This document shows, one piece after another, positions 1-6,540 of a stretch of 14,427 bases of DNA. How positions within the stretch are numbered: the first letter of the stretch is position 1; each line of letters starts with the position of its first letter. The position numbers and the translations under genes are program-made. Origin of the DNA: CAYOZL01 sp964408435 (GTDB lineage Bacteria; Bdellovibrionota_C; UBA2361; SZUA-149; CAYOZL01); contig CAYOZL010000057.1 in assembly GCA_964408435.1 (NCBI GenBank), positions 1-14,427 of the forward strand. Direction: 5' to 3'. Below the pieces are notes generated by a model. The model did not search any database and was not told where the DNA came from. It saw nothing but the letters and a program-made list of their open reading frames with translations.

Positions 1-840
1 AGTGGGGGAGCAGACTCAAGTGCAGTCGCAAGTCTTTGTGCCATAAGTTTAAAATTATCTTCTTATGCAGGCGAAGTGAAAGATAAACTTTGCTGCGCCT
101 ACCTAGCTTCAGATAATAGTGGTGAGGTTACACAAAATGCATCTAGTGAGTTAGCGAAAGAGTTAGGAGCAGAGTTTCATAACTTTAAGATTTCAGATTT
201 AGTAAAACTCTATACTGATAAGGTTCAGGAAAGTTTAAACTTAAAACTAAATTGGAAAGAACATGATGTGCCGCTACAAAATATTCAATGTAGAACTAGA
301 AGCCCATTAGTTTGGATGCTTGCTAATTTAAAAGGCTTTTTACTACTAGCAACTTCAAATCGGTCAGAGGCAGCTGTTGGTTACACAACAATGGACGGAG
401 ATACCTCAGGAGGGTTAAGTCCTATAGGTGGAATTGATAAAGCATTTTTAAGATACTGGTTAAAGTGGTTAGAAAATGGCGGGTTGAAGGAAGTAGGAGA
501 AATTAAATCGCTTTCATTAGTAAATAATTTAGAGCCAACAGCTGAGTTAAGACCACAGGAAATGGTTCAGACTGATGAAAAAGATTTAATGCCTTATGAG
601 GTGCTAGATCAAATAGAATCTTTAGCTATTGGGGATAAATTATTAGAGCCTGATGTTTTTAAAGCTTTGAAGAAAGTAAGAGATGAATCTGATGAAGTTT
701 TAAGTGCTTGGGTAGCTAAGTTTTTTAAACTTTGGAAGGCTAATCAGTGGAAGCGTGAAAGATATGCTCCTAGTTTCCATTTAGATGATAAGAGTTTAGA
801 CCCTAAGACTTGGTGTAGATATCCGATACTTTCTAAGTAG
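1..840 (+). CDS. nadE: Glutamine-dependent NAD+ synthetase, C-terminal synthetase domain (5' end outside window)
   Basis: This makes NAD+ from deamido-NAD+, ATP and glutamine-derived ammonia, the last step of cytosolic NAD synthesis. The frame is open from base 1, and the first residues are the PP-loop SGGADSS, the ATP-pyrophosphatase signature of NadE. Further NadE blocks follow in order: NIQCRTRSP (about 283-309), SNRSEAAVGYTTMDGD (355-402), SPIGGIDKAFLRYWL (about 418-462), TAELRPQE (about 538-561), and a C-terminal KRERYAPSFHLDD...WCRYPILS ending. That ending is typical of long NadE proteins carrying an N-terminal nitrilase-like glutaminase domain, which would lie upstream and is not visible. 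A GTG at 76 could be mistaken for a start, but the PP-loop lies before it, so the gene must begin outside the window. No clear terminator follows directly. Family assignment is firm. Confidence 0.93.
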   Translation, partial: SGGADSSAVASLCAISLKLSSYAGEVKDKLCCAYLASDNSGEVTQNASSELAKELGAEFHNFKISDLVKLYTDKVQESLNLKLNWKEHDVPLQNIQCRTRSPLVWMLANLKGFLLLATSNRSEAAVGYTTMDGDTSGGLSPIGGIDKAFLRYWLKWLENGGLKEVGEIKSLSLVNNLEPTAELRPQEMVQTDEKDLMPYEVLDQIESLAIGDKLLEPDVFKALKKVRDESDEVLSAWVAKFFKLWKANQWKRERYAPSFHLDDKSLDPKTWCRYPILSK

Positions 841-884
841 AAGAAAAAAAGTATATAAAAAATAGAGAGATGGCACTGAATTTT

Positions 885-911
885 AAGAACGTTCTGAGTT
901 AAGAACCTTCT
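885..911. repeat. Two near-identical 11-mers, 16 bp apart, partly palindromic
   Basis: AAGAACGTTCT (885-895) and AAGAACCTTCT (901-911) differ at one base and start 16 bp apart. The first contains the perfect palindrome AGAACGTTCT. The arrangement is operator-like, but no gene start lies next to it. A related string, TAAGAACG followed later by AACCTTCTAG, occurs near the right end of the window (14326-14371). Confidence 0.3.
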
Positions 912-955
912 AGAAAAGGAAGCCCAGGAATAGCCAAAGCTAGACCTGGGCTTCC
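911..955 (-). terminator. Rho-independent terminator of the minus-strand islet gene
   Basis: GGAAGCCCAGG (918-928) pairs perfectly with CCTGGGCTTCC (945-955). An inner TAGC/GCTA stem closes a CAAA loop. On the minus strand the 3' arm is followed by TTTTC (917 downward), a short U tract; the plus strand has none after 955. This orientation fits termination of the gene ending at 1003. Confidence 0.7.
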
Positions 956-1002
956 CAAAGTACAGATGTCTAGATTCATTTCTGGAAGCGGAGCAACCAA
1001 AT

Positions 1003-1422
1003 TCAAATCATGGACAAAGTAGGTTCAGTTCCAATTTCGAGAGATAACTTTTCTCGATCTCGGCTCCACATGCAGATCACTTCATCGATCCACCTGAGAG
1101 TTTGGCCTACTGTCTCTTGGATAGAGATTCTTGTTGCTGCTCGAAATAGCCTTCCGGCTTCAAATTCGAGTCTCATTAGAGATTCGTTAAAATCCCAAAC
1201 GTGCATCATTTCTCTTAGATCCTTGAGACCTTTTTGCCAGTCTTTGGGTAGGGCTAATCCTACCTTACCCAAAGAAACCCACATTTTAGTCATTTCGTCT
1301 AGAAGAGACGAGTAACTATCTTTGCGGATAATACTCATATACAATCCTTTGATATGCCTATTTTTTGCCTCCGGTAGCAAATCTATAAATCCGGATACTT
1401 TTTTGACATCCCATGATCTCAA
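1003..1422 (-). CDS. Unknown protein, 139 aa (111 aa if the internal ATG is used)
   Basis: I do not recognise this protein. It looks helical and is fairly rich in Trp, Met, Arg and Lys, with no signal peptide, no membrane segment and no clear motif. The minus strand is preferred because its translation has a normal amino-acid mix, while the plus-strand frame over the same bases gives a Ser/Arg-rich shadow, and because a hairpin terminator lies just downstream on this strand. The start is uncertain. TTG at 1422 gives the longest frame but has no Shine-Dalgarno. ATG at 1338 has AAAGGA at 1350-1345 with a 6-nt spacer and is better supported as a ribosome start. G+C is higher than in neighbouring genes, which with the flanking inverted repeat suggests acquired DNA. 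It stands alone, with no operon partner. Confidence 0.5.
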   Translation of the reverse strand: MRSWDVKKVSGFIDLLPEAKNRHIKGLYMSIIRKDSYSSLLDEMTKMWVSLGKVGLALPKDWQKGLKDLREMMHVWDFNESLMRLEFEAGRLFRAATRISIQETVGQTLRWIDEVICMWSRDREKLSLEIGTEPTLSMI

Positions 1423-1454
1423 AAAGTACTGTTAACGCAGGCACCTCGCGAACA

Positions 1455-1484
1455 GTTCCATAACTTTAAAAAAAGTTATCGAAC
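1455..1484. other. Hairpin upstream of the islet gene
   Basis: GTTCCATAACTTT (1455-1467) pairs with AAAGTTATCGAAC (1472-1484) at 12 of 13 positions around an AAAA loop. It lies 33-62 bp upstream of the TTG at 1422 on the minus strand. It could be a 5'-UTR structure or a dyad binding site. I could not place convincing -35 and -10 boxes around it. Confidence 0.4.
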
Positions 1485-1529
1485 TATTCACAAGATGAAA
1501 AAAATCTAAAAAACATTTTAATTCAGTGC

Positions 1530-1560
1530 CTATCTTTAGCTAATAAATAGTTAAAGATAG
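1530..1560. other. Hairpin at the islet edge, downstream of hldD
   Basis: CTATCTTTAGCTA (1530-1542) and TAGTTAAAGATAG (1548-1560) form a 13-bp stem with one G-T wobble around ATAAA. There is no T tract on either side, so it is not a canonical terminator. It may stabilise the 3' end of hldD mRNA or be part of the neighbouring inserted element, whose right arm ends at 1530. Confidence 0.45.
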
Positions 1561-1643
1561 AAATAAATCTTCTACTCTTAATACTAATTTAAATTTACTG
1601 CTGTGCGCGTGAAATTAACACAAATCTAAGAACGATTGAAGCT

Positions 1644-2579
1644 CTAGTCTTTTATTATGTCTATATAGTCTTTAACTGTTGCATTTAAAGTGCGAAATTC
1701 TTTAGTGTAGCCAGCTTCTCTTAATTTACTCATCTGAGCTTGAGTAAAATACTGATATTTCTCTTTGAGATTTTCTGGCATTTCTATGAAGTTAATATTT
1801 ATTTCTTTCTCCATTGCTTTAAAAACTGCTGAGACTAAATCTTTCCAGCTCTGTGCTTTTCCAGTTCCTAAATTATAAATCCCAGTTATTTTAGGGTTCT
1901 CTATTAACCACCACATTAATTCACAGCAATCTTTTACGTATATAAAATCTCTTTGTTGCTCTCCATCTTTATAGTCTGGATGATAAGATTTAAATAAAGA
2001 CATTTGCCCAGTTTCTTTAATTTGTTCATAAGCTTTAAGTACAACACTTCTCATGTTGCCTTTATGAAATTCTTTTGGGCCAAATACATTAAAGAACTTC
2101 AGTCCTGTAATACTTTTGACTGCGTTTTTTTCTATGGCCCATTTATCTAATAGGTGTTTGGATTCAGCATATAGGTTCAATGGTTTAAGATTATCGTATT
2201 CATAATCTGAAAAACCTTGGGATCCATCTCCGTAAGTTGCAGCACTTGAGGCGTAAATGAATCTAATATCTTTATTAATACAAAAGCTAGCTAGCTCTTT
2301 TGTATACTCTAAGTTGTTACTCATCATGTAGTCATGATCAGTCTCTGTTGTAGAGCTACATGCTCCCATATGAATAACAGCTTTAATTTTTGGTAGTGAG
2401 CTTAGTTTCTTTAGAAAATCGTTTTTATGAATATAGTCAGTGTATTTACAATTTTCTAGGTTCTTTTCTTTAAGTGAGTTTAAGTTATCAACTATTAGAA
2501 TATTATCCACTCCTTTAGAGTTTAGAGTCTCTAAAAAGTTGCTTCCTATAAATCCAGCTCCACCAGTGAGTATAAACAT
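1644..2579 (-). CDS. hldD: ADP-L-glycero-D-manno-heptose 6-epimerase
   Basis: This converts ADP-D-glycero-beta-D-manno-heptose to the L-glycero form used for the LPS inner core, acting in the cytosol with bound NADP+. At 311 aa it matches the usual length. An N-terminal Rossmann fold starts with TGGAGFIG (residues 5-12). GACSSTTE (72-79) and ASSAATYG (110-117) are HldD hallmarks. The YxxxK pair is Tyr137/Lys141, and NVFGP...HKG (164-174) carries the second conserved lysine (Lys173). The IYNLGTGKAQSW block and the FTQAQMSKLREAGY tail closely resemble E. coli HldD. The ATG at 2579 directly precedes MFILTGGAGF, so the start is secure, although no Shine-Dalgarno is visible. It is divergent from the leucine operon, sharing 2580-2641. 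Its presence indicates an outer membrane with heptose-containing LPS. Confidence 0.95.
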   Translation of the reverse strand: MFILTGGAGFIGSNFLETLNSKGVDNILIVDNLNSLKEKNLENCKYTDYIHKNDFLKKLSSLPKIKAVIHMGACSSTTETDHDYMMSNNLEYTKELASFCINKDIRFIYASSAATYGDGSQGFSDYEYDNLKPLNLYAESKHLLDKWAIEKNAVKSITGLKFFNVFGPKEFHKGNMRSVVLKAYEQIKETGQMSLFKSYHPDYKDGEQQRDFIYVKDCCELMWWLIENPKITGIYNLGTGKAQSWKDLVSAVFKAMEKEININFIEMPENLKEKYQYFTQAQMSKLREAGYTKEFRTLNATVKDYIDIIKD

Positions 2580-2606
2580 AAATTAATTTTAAATATTTAA
2601 TATGAC

Positions 2607-2632
2607 TTGACTTTTTAAATGATTAATATACT
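2607..2632 (+). promoter_or_regulatory. Candidate promoter for the leucine operon
   Basis: TTGACT (2607-2612) and TATACT (2627-2632) are each 5/6 matches to the sigma70 boxes, but the spacer is only 14 bp. Transcription would start near 2639-2641, almost at the GTG of the leader peptide. No better pair was seen in the region shared with hldD. Confidence 0.35.
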
Positions 2633-2641
2633 CTATTTAAT

Positions 2642-2707
2642 GTGAATACAAATATTTATATTTCTTTATTACTACTATCGCTTAGAGGGTTCATATCGAA
2701 ACGCTAA
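2642..2707 (+). CDS. leuL: Leucine operon leader peptide, 21 codons with four consecutive Leu codons
   Basis: A short frame from GTG 2642 to TAA 2705-2707 holds TTA TTA CTA CTA at 2666-2677, then TCG CTT, giving LLLLSL in its centre. This is the layout of leucine leader peptides in proteobacterial attenuators. It sits 23 nt before a strong terminator and 77 nt before leuA. Ribosome stalling on the Leu codons when charged tRNA-Leu is scarce would leave 2709-2739 free to form the antiterminator. GTG is the only ordinary start in this frame and has no Shine-Dalgarno. With transcription starting near 2640 it may be leaderless, or it may be coupled to an 8-codon frame (2619-2645) whose stop overlaps the GTG. 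The Leu run next to leuA makes chance unlikely. Confidence 0.75.
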   Translation: MNTNIYISLLLLSLRGFISKR

Positions 2708-2708
2708 T

Positions 2709-2758
2709 GCGGGGGTAATATTATATATTAAGGCTCTGCTTGCAGAGCCTTTTTTTTT
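2709..2758 (+). terminator. Leucine attenuator: intrinsic terminator with competing antiterminator
   Basis: AGGCTCTG (2731-2738) pairs with CAGAGCCT (2743-2750) around CTTG, followed by eight T (2751-2758): a textbook terminator with no upstream plus-strand gene except the leader peptide. GCGGGG (2709-2714) can instead pair with CTCTGC (2734-2739), two of the six pairs being G-U, enclosing a TAATAT/ATATTA hairpin (2716-2730). That fold would break the terminator. GTAATA (2715-2720) is also complementary to TATTAC (2668-2673) inside the Leu codons, a possible third conformation. Confidence 0.75.
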
Positions 2759-2784
2759 GGGCAGTTTTTATTGAGAATAGAGCT

Positions 2785-4350
2785 ATGGAAAACCAAGTTT
2801 ATATATTTGATACAACTTTAAGAGACGGACAACAGTGCCCGGGAGCGGGCATGAGCTTTGAGGATAATCTAAATTACGCAAAGCTTGTCGCGGAACTCAA
2901 AGTTGATGTTGTAGAAGCGGGTTTTCCCTCTGCTAGTAAGTTGGATTTTGAAATAGTTAAAAGTATTTCTGAGATGTATGCAGGGATGGACTCATCTCCT
3001 ACAATTGCAGGACTTTGTCAGTTACGTTCAGAACAAGTTGATAAAACTATTATAGCCTTAGAAGCTGCAAATAAAGTTGGTAGAGCAAGATTACATACCT
3101 ATGTTCCAGTAGCAGAAGAACTAATGCAAGCATCCTTAGGTGGGAAGGCTGATAAGGGGCAAATCAAAAAAGATGTATTCACATTTGTAAAAAGAGCCGT
3201 TGATGCTGGTTTAGAAGTTGAGTTTAGCCCTGAAGCTTATTCTCAGTGTGAGACTAACTTTGATTTCGTAACTGATTTAATTAGAGCAGCTGTTGAAGGT
3301 GGAGCAAGGGTAATAAATTGTCCTGATACATTAGGTGCTTCTTGCACGCTTCAAAAAGAAGAATATTTTGTAAATAAATTAAATAAGCATGCGGAAATAA
3401 TTAAAACTGAGTATCCAGATTCAAATATAATTTGGTCTGCCCATTGTCATAATGACTTTGGCTTGGCAGTGCAAAATTCTATTAATACAGTTTTTGATGG
3501 ACCTTGTAGACAAATAGAAGGATGTTTTAATGGAGTAGGGGAAAGAGCAGGGAATGCCGCGTTAGAATCAGTTATTATGATTATCAAGCATTTTTCAAAA
3601 GAAGGCATTCACACAAATATTGAAACATCTAAAATTCAAGAAGTTTGTGATTTTGTATCTAATAATATGTTACCAAGACAACCTCATTGGCCAGTTAGTG
3701 GGGATAATGCAGCAAAGCATTCATCAGGTGGGCATACAAACGCAATAATTAAAAATCCATTGGCCTATCAACCTTTTGACCCACGAGAAATAGGAAAAGA
3801 AATTTCATTTTTGTTTGGCCCTTTAAGTGGTGGTAATCATGCAAAGTCAATTATTGAAAAAGCTGGATATAAATGCGAAGAAAGTGAAAAGGCTGATTTA
3901 GCTCAATTTATAAAAGAGCATTATAAAGAAAGAAGAAAGGGGATTACTGATAAAGAGCTTATTCAGGGCTATTATATTTACAGAAGTCCAATTGTTACAG
4001 ATTCTATTAATTATTCTCGTAGTTCAAAAAAATCTGAAATAGAACTTGAAGGTCAGTTTTTTGATTCATCAACTGGTGTAAAATCTGTATACGAAGGAAA
4101 GGATTCTGCGCTTTCAGCATTGAAGCTAGAGGTTGATAAATATTTTGATGTAACAATAGAAAACCATAGAAGTGAATCTAAAGGGTCAGGGCATGATGCG
4201 GTTAGTATGCATAGAATCCTTGTTAAAACTAAAGATAACGAGGTTTATGAAGGGATTGGAGAGGATAATGATATTGAGTTGGCAGCTTTAAAAAGTTTTA
4301 TAGATGCTGTAAATAAGGCTTATATTGAACAGAACTATAAGCTTGGGTAG
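2785..4350 (+). CDS. leuA: 2-isopropylmalate synthase
   Basis: This condenses 2-oxoisovalerate with acetyl-CoA, the first committed step of leucine synthesis. The start is ATG 2785 (521 aa, near the 523 of E. coli LeuA). An in-frame TTG at 2740 lies inside the attenuator terminator and is rejected. The TIM-barrel catalytic domain opens with FDTTLRDGQQCPG (residues 8-20). The metal-binding motif HCHND is at 220-224, followed by GCFNGVGERAGNAALE. Residues from about 375 form the C-terminal LeuA regulatory domain that mediates leucine feedback in this family. Control at the RNA level by the upstream leader is strongly suggested. leuC follows after a 224-bp gap filled largely by a palindrome, so the operon may be split or differentially processed there. 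Confidence 0.95.
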   Translation: MENQVYIFDTTLRDGQQCPGAGMSFEDNLNYAKLVAELKVDVVEAGFPSASKLDFEIVKSISEMYAGMDSSPTIAGLCQLRSEQVDKTIIALEAANKVGRARLHTYVPVAEELMQASLGGKADKGQIKKDVFTFVKRAVDAGLEVEFSPEAYSQCETNFDFVTDLIRAAVEGGARVINCPDTLGASCTLQKEEYFVNKLNKHAEIIKTEYPDSNIIWSAHCHNDFGLAVQNSINTVFDGPCRQIEGCFNGVGERAGNAALESVIMIIKHFSKEGIHTNIETSKIQEVCDFVSNNMLPRQPHWPVSGDNAAKHSSGGHTNAIIKNPLAYQPFDPREIGKEISFLFGPLSGGNHAKSIIEKAGYKCEESEKADLAQFIKEHYKERRKGITDKELIQGYYIYRSPIVTDSINYSRSSKKSEIELEGQFFDSSTGVKSVYEGKDSALSALKLEVDKYFDVTIENHRSESKGSGHDAVSMHRILVKTKDNEVYEGIGEDNDIELAALKSFIDAVNKAYIEQNYKLG

Positions 4351-4354
4351 AGAC

Positions 4355-4499
4355 GTTATTTGATAGATTATATTATGGAGCTCATTCTCGCGACCAAGAC
4401 AAGCTTGGTCAAGCTCCGAGGTTAAAATAAATTTTTCTATATGTCTTGTTGAAAAAATTTATTTTAAAATCCGCTCCACAATATAATCTATCAAATAAC
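4355..4499. repeat. 145-bp hyphenated palindrome (MITE-like or structured intercistronic RNA)
   Basis: GTTATTTGATAGATTATATT (4355-4374) is the perfect reverse complement of 4480-4499. After one mismatch the stem continues with TGGAGC (4376-4381) against GCTCCA (4473-4478). Inside are two more hairpins: GACCAAG/CTTGGTC (4392-4398, 4404-4410, extended by CTCG/CGAG) and AAAATAAATTTTTC with its near-complement (4424-4437, 4451-4465). GGAGC can also pair with a second GCTCC at 4413-4417, giving an alternative local fold. The termini look like those of a miniature inverted-repeat element, but no target duplication is obvious. It lies between leuA and leuC and would be transcribed with them. Confidence 0.8.
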
Positions 4500-4574
4500 T
4501 CGTTGCTGGGTTGTTTATTTTAAAAAATTTCAGTGTCCTCTGCGACTCTGTGAGAGAAAAAAAGAAGAGTAAAG

Positions 4575-5960
4575 ATGGGAAAAAACATAGTAGATAAAAT
4601 TTGGGAACAACATGTAGTTAGTCAACAGCAAGGGCATCCTGCGATTTTTGCGATAGATTTGATGTTGATACACGAAGTAACTTCAGCGCAGGCTTTTGAT
4701 ACTTTGAAGGAAAAAGGCTTAAAAGTTTTTGACACTTCTATGTTACTAGCAACTCTAGACCATAGTATTCCAACAAGAAAAAATAGATTTCAAATTTTTG
4801 ATACTGCTGCAAAAAATCAAGTAGAGACTCTTAGAAGAAACTGTCAGGAACATGGAATTGAAATTTTTGATTTTGATAGTGGCTCTCAAGGTATTGTTCA
4901 TGTGATTGGCCCAGAGTTAGGTGCAACTCAACCTGGTATGACTATTGTTTGTGGAGATTCTCATACTTCAACACATGGGGCTTTTGGTGCTTTAGCTTTT
5001 GGAATTGGAACATCTGAAGTTGGACATGTATTAGCAACAGGATGTTTGCTGCAAAGAAAGCCTAAGACCATGAAAGTTGAATTTAAAGGGCAATTTCAAA
5101 AAGGAGTTTACTCAAAAGATGCAATTTTAAAATTGATTGCTGAAATTGGAATAGCTGGTGGGAATGGTCACATTATTGAATATTGCGGTGAGGCAATTTC
5201 TAGTATGACAATGGAAGAGCGCATGACTGTTTGTAATATGAGTATAGAGTGCGGTGCTAGAGCAGGATTAATTGCTCCGGATGATGTAACTTTTAACTAT
5301 ATTAAAGGAAGACCTAGGGCTCCTAAAGATTGGGATACTACAGTTAGCAATTGGAAGTCTTTAGTCAGTGATGCTGATGCAGCTTATGATAAGGAAGTAG
5401 TAATAGATGTATCAAAATTAAAACCAATGGTTACTTGGGGAACTAATCCTGAGCAAGGCTGTGAGATTGATTCAAATATTCCTAAAATTCAAGACTTATC
5501 AGATGATAAAAAGAAAATGGCCGAAGCTGCACTTGAATATGTAGATTTAAAACCAGGACAGGCAATTAAAGATGTAGAAATTGACTGGGCTTTTGTGGGG
5601 TCTTGCACGAATGGAAGAATTGAAGATTTAAGAATAGTAGCAGATATATTAAAAGATAAAAAAATAGCTGATGGTTTAATTATGTATATCGTTCCTGGCT
5701 CAGAGGCAGTAAGAAAGCAAGCAACCGATGAAGGCTTAGCAGATATTTTTGAAAAAGCTGGCGCTGAATTTAGAATGCCTGGATGTTCAATGTGTTTAGG
5801 CATGAATGATGACAAGGTTCCAACTGGAGCTAGATGTATAAGTTCTTCAAATAGAAATTTTGTTGGAAGACAAGGTCCTGGTAGTAGAACGCACTTAGCT
5901 TCGCCTGCTACTGTAGCTTTTAGCGCTGTTGCTGGAAAAATTACATCGGGGAGCAAGTAG
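4575..5960 (+). CDS. leuC: 3-isopropylmalate dehydratase, large subunit
   Basis: With LeuD this isomerises 2-isopropylmalate to 3-isopropylmalate through a [4Fe-4S] cluster. At 461 aa it has the standard bacterial LeuC length. Cluster cysteines are Cys344 in GSCTNGR, and Cys404 and Cys407 in GCSMCLGMN. Other aconitase-fold blocks are visible: DHSIPT (about 57-62), CGDSHTSTHGAFGALAFGIGTSEV (in the 130-155 region), and the C-terminal SSSNRNFVGRQGPGSRTHLASP. ATG 4575 is preceded by AGAAGAG, a weak Shine-Dalgarno. leuD begins 2 bp after the stop, so the two subunits are translationally coupled. Confidence 0.96.
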   Translation: MGKNIVDKIWEQHVVSQQQGHPAIFAIDLMLIHEVTSAQAFDTLKEKGLKVFDTSMLLATLDHSIPTRKNRFQIFDTAAKNQVETLRRNCQEHGIEIFDFDSGSQGIVHVIGPELGATQPGMTIVCGDSHTSTHGAFGALAFGIGTSEVGHVLATGCLLQRKPKTMKVEFKGQFQKGVYSKDAILKLIAEIGIAGGNGHIIEYCGEAISSMTMEERMTVCNMSIECGARAGLIAPDDVTFNYIKGRPRAPKDWDTTVSNWKSLVSDADAAYDKEVVIDVSKLKPMVTWGTNPEQGCEIDSNIPKIQDLSDDKKKMAEAALEYVDLKPGQAIKDVEIDWAFVGSCTNGRIEDLRIVADILKDKKIADGLIMYIVPGSEAVRKQATDEGLADIFEKAGAEFRMPGCSMCLGMNDDKVPTGARCISSSNRNFVGRQGPGSRTHLASPATVAFSAVAGKITSGSK

Positions 5961-5961
5961 A

Positions 5962-6522
5962 ATGGAAAAATTTAAAACATTTAAATCAAAAGTATGTCCT
6001 GTTAATTACAGTAATGTTGATACAGACATGATTATTCCTGCTCAGTATTTAACTAGTACTAGTAAGAAAGGCTACGGCGAAAACTTATTTCGTAGAATGA
6101 GAGATGAAATCAAAGACTTTTCATTAAATCTTGATAAATATAAAGGCGCTCAAATTTTAGTAGCTGATGATAATTTTGGTTGTGGCTCTAGTAGGGAACA
6201 TGCAGTTTGGGCTTTAGATGGTTGGGGTTTTAAAGTAGTAATTGCAAAATCATTTTCAGATATCTTTTTTAGCAATAGTGCAAAAAATGGTTTGCTTTTA
6301 ATTACTCTAGACGAAGATGTAGTTGATTCTATTTTAAAAAAATCTTCTACTGAGGATCTAGAATTAACAATAGATTTAGAACAGCAGAAAGTTATTTTTA
6401 GTGATGATAGCGAGTATGGTTTTGAATACGATGCTTTTAGAAAGCACTGCTTATTAGAAGGACTTGATGATATTGATTATATTTTATCTAGTAAAGATGA
6501 GATTAATGAGTTTAGAAAATAG
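5962..6522 (+). CDS. leuD: 3-isopropylmalate dehydratase, small subunit
   Basis: This is the swivelling small subunit that completes the active site of LeuC. ATG 5962 is chosen over an upstream in-frame TTG at 5929 because it has GGGGAG at 5948-5953 with an 8-nt spacer and yields the family N-terminus (MEKFKTFKSKVCPVNYSNVDTD). The length is 186 aa, slightly shorter than the 201 of E. coli. Hallmarks are NVDTDMIIPAQYL, the DDNFGCGSSREHAVWAL active-site loop and FSDIFFSNSAKNGLL. It starts 2 bp after leuC. An SDR gene follows after 18 bp rather than leuB. Confidence 0.96.
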   Translation: MEKFKTFKSKVCPVNYSNVDTDMIIPAQYLTSTSKKGYGENLFRRMRDEIKDFSLNLDKYKGAQILVADDNFGCGSSREHAVWALDGWGFKVVIAKSFSDIFFSNSAKNGLLLITLDEDVVDSILKKSSTEDLELTIDLEQQKVIFSDDSEYGFEYDAFRKHCLLEGLDDIDYILSSKDEINEFRK

Positions 6523-6540
6523 GCGTTTAGGGAAAATAAA

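Larger units (their letters stand above)
872..1530. repeat. Short inverted repeat bounding a G+C-richer islet
   Basis: GGCACTGAATT at 872-882 is the exact reverse complement of AATTCAGTGCC at 1520-1530. The enclosed 640 bp carries one unknown gene, its terminator and a hairpin. A counted line inside (1021-1080) is 45% G+C, against 37% in the hldD line at 1681-1740 and 33% in leuA at 3001-3060. No target-site duplication was found next to the arms and there is no transposase. The arms may be ends of a small insertion or a chance 11-mer pair. Confidence 0.35.

Noticed and set aside
1010..1315. Plus-strand frame across the islet gene
   Set aside because: Its Ser/Arg-rich translation is typical of an antisense shadow; the minus frame is longer, has better composition and is followed by a terminator.
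1003..1422. Possible four-helix-bundle (23S intervening sequence) protein
   Set aside because: The characteristic motifs of that family (for example SNIAEG-like) are absent.
2740..2784. Upstream TTG extension of leuA
   Set aside because: The extra codons fall in the terminator hairpin and U tract; the LeuA family N-terminus begins at ATG 2785.
2642..2784. T-box or metabolite riboswitch before leuA
   Set aside because: No T-box sequence or specifier-loop layout was seen; the Leu-codon leader explains the terminator more simply.
4531..4560. CTCTGCGACTCTGTGAGAG string before leuC
   Set aside because: It resembles phrases often seen in dispersed noncoding repeats, but with one copy here and from memory alone I cannot call it a repeat family.
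5489..5956. Minus-strand frame opposite leuC
   Set aside because: It lies entirely within a conserved gene and has no recognisable product; a shadow.
5929..5961. Upstream TTG extension of leuD into leuC
   Set aside because: ATG 5962 has a good Shine-Dalgarno and the family-typical N-terminus.
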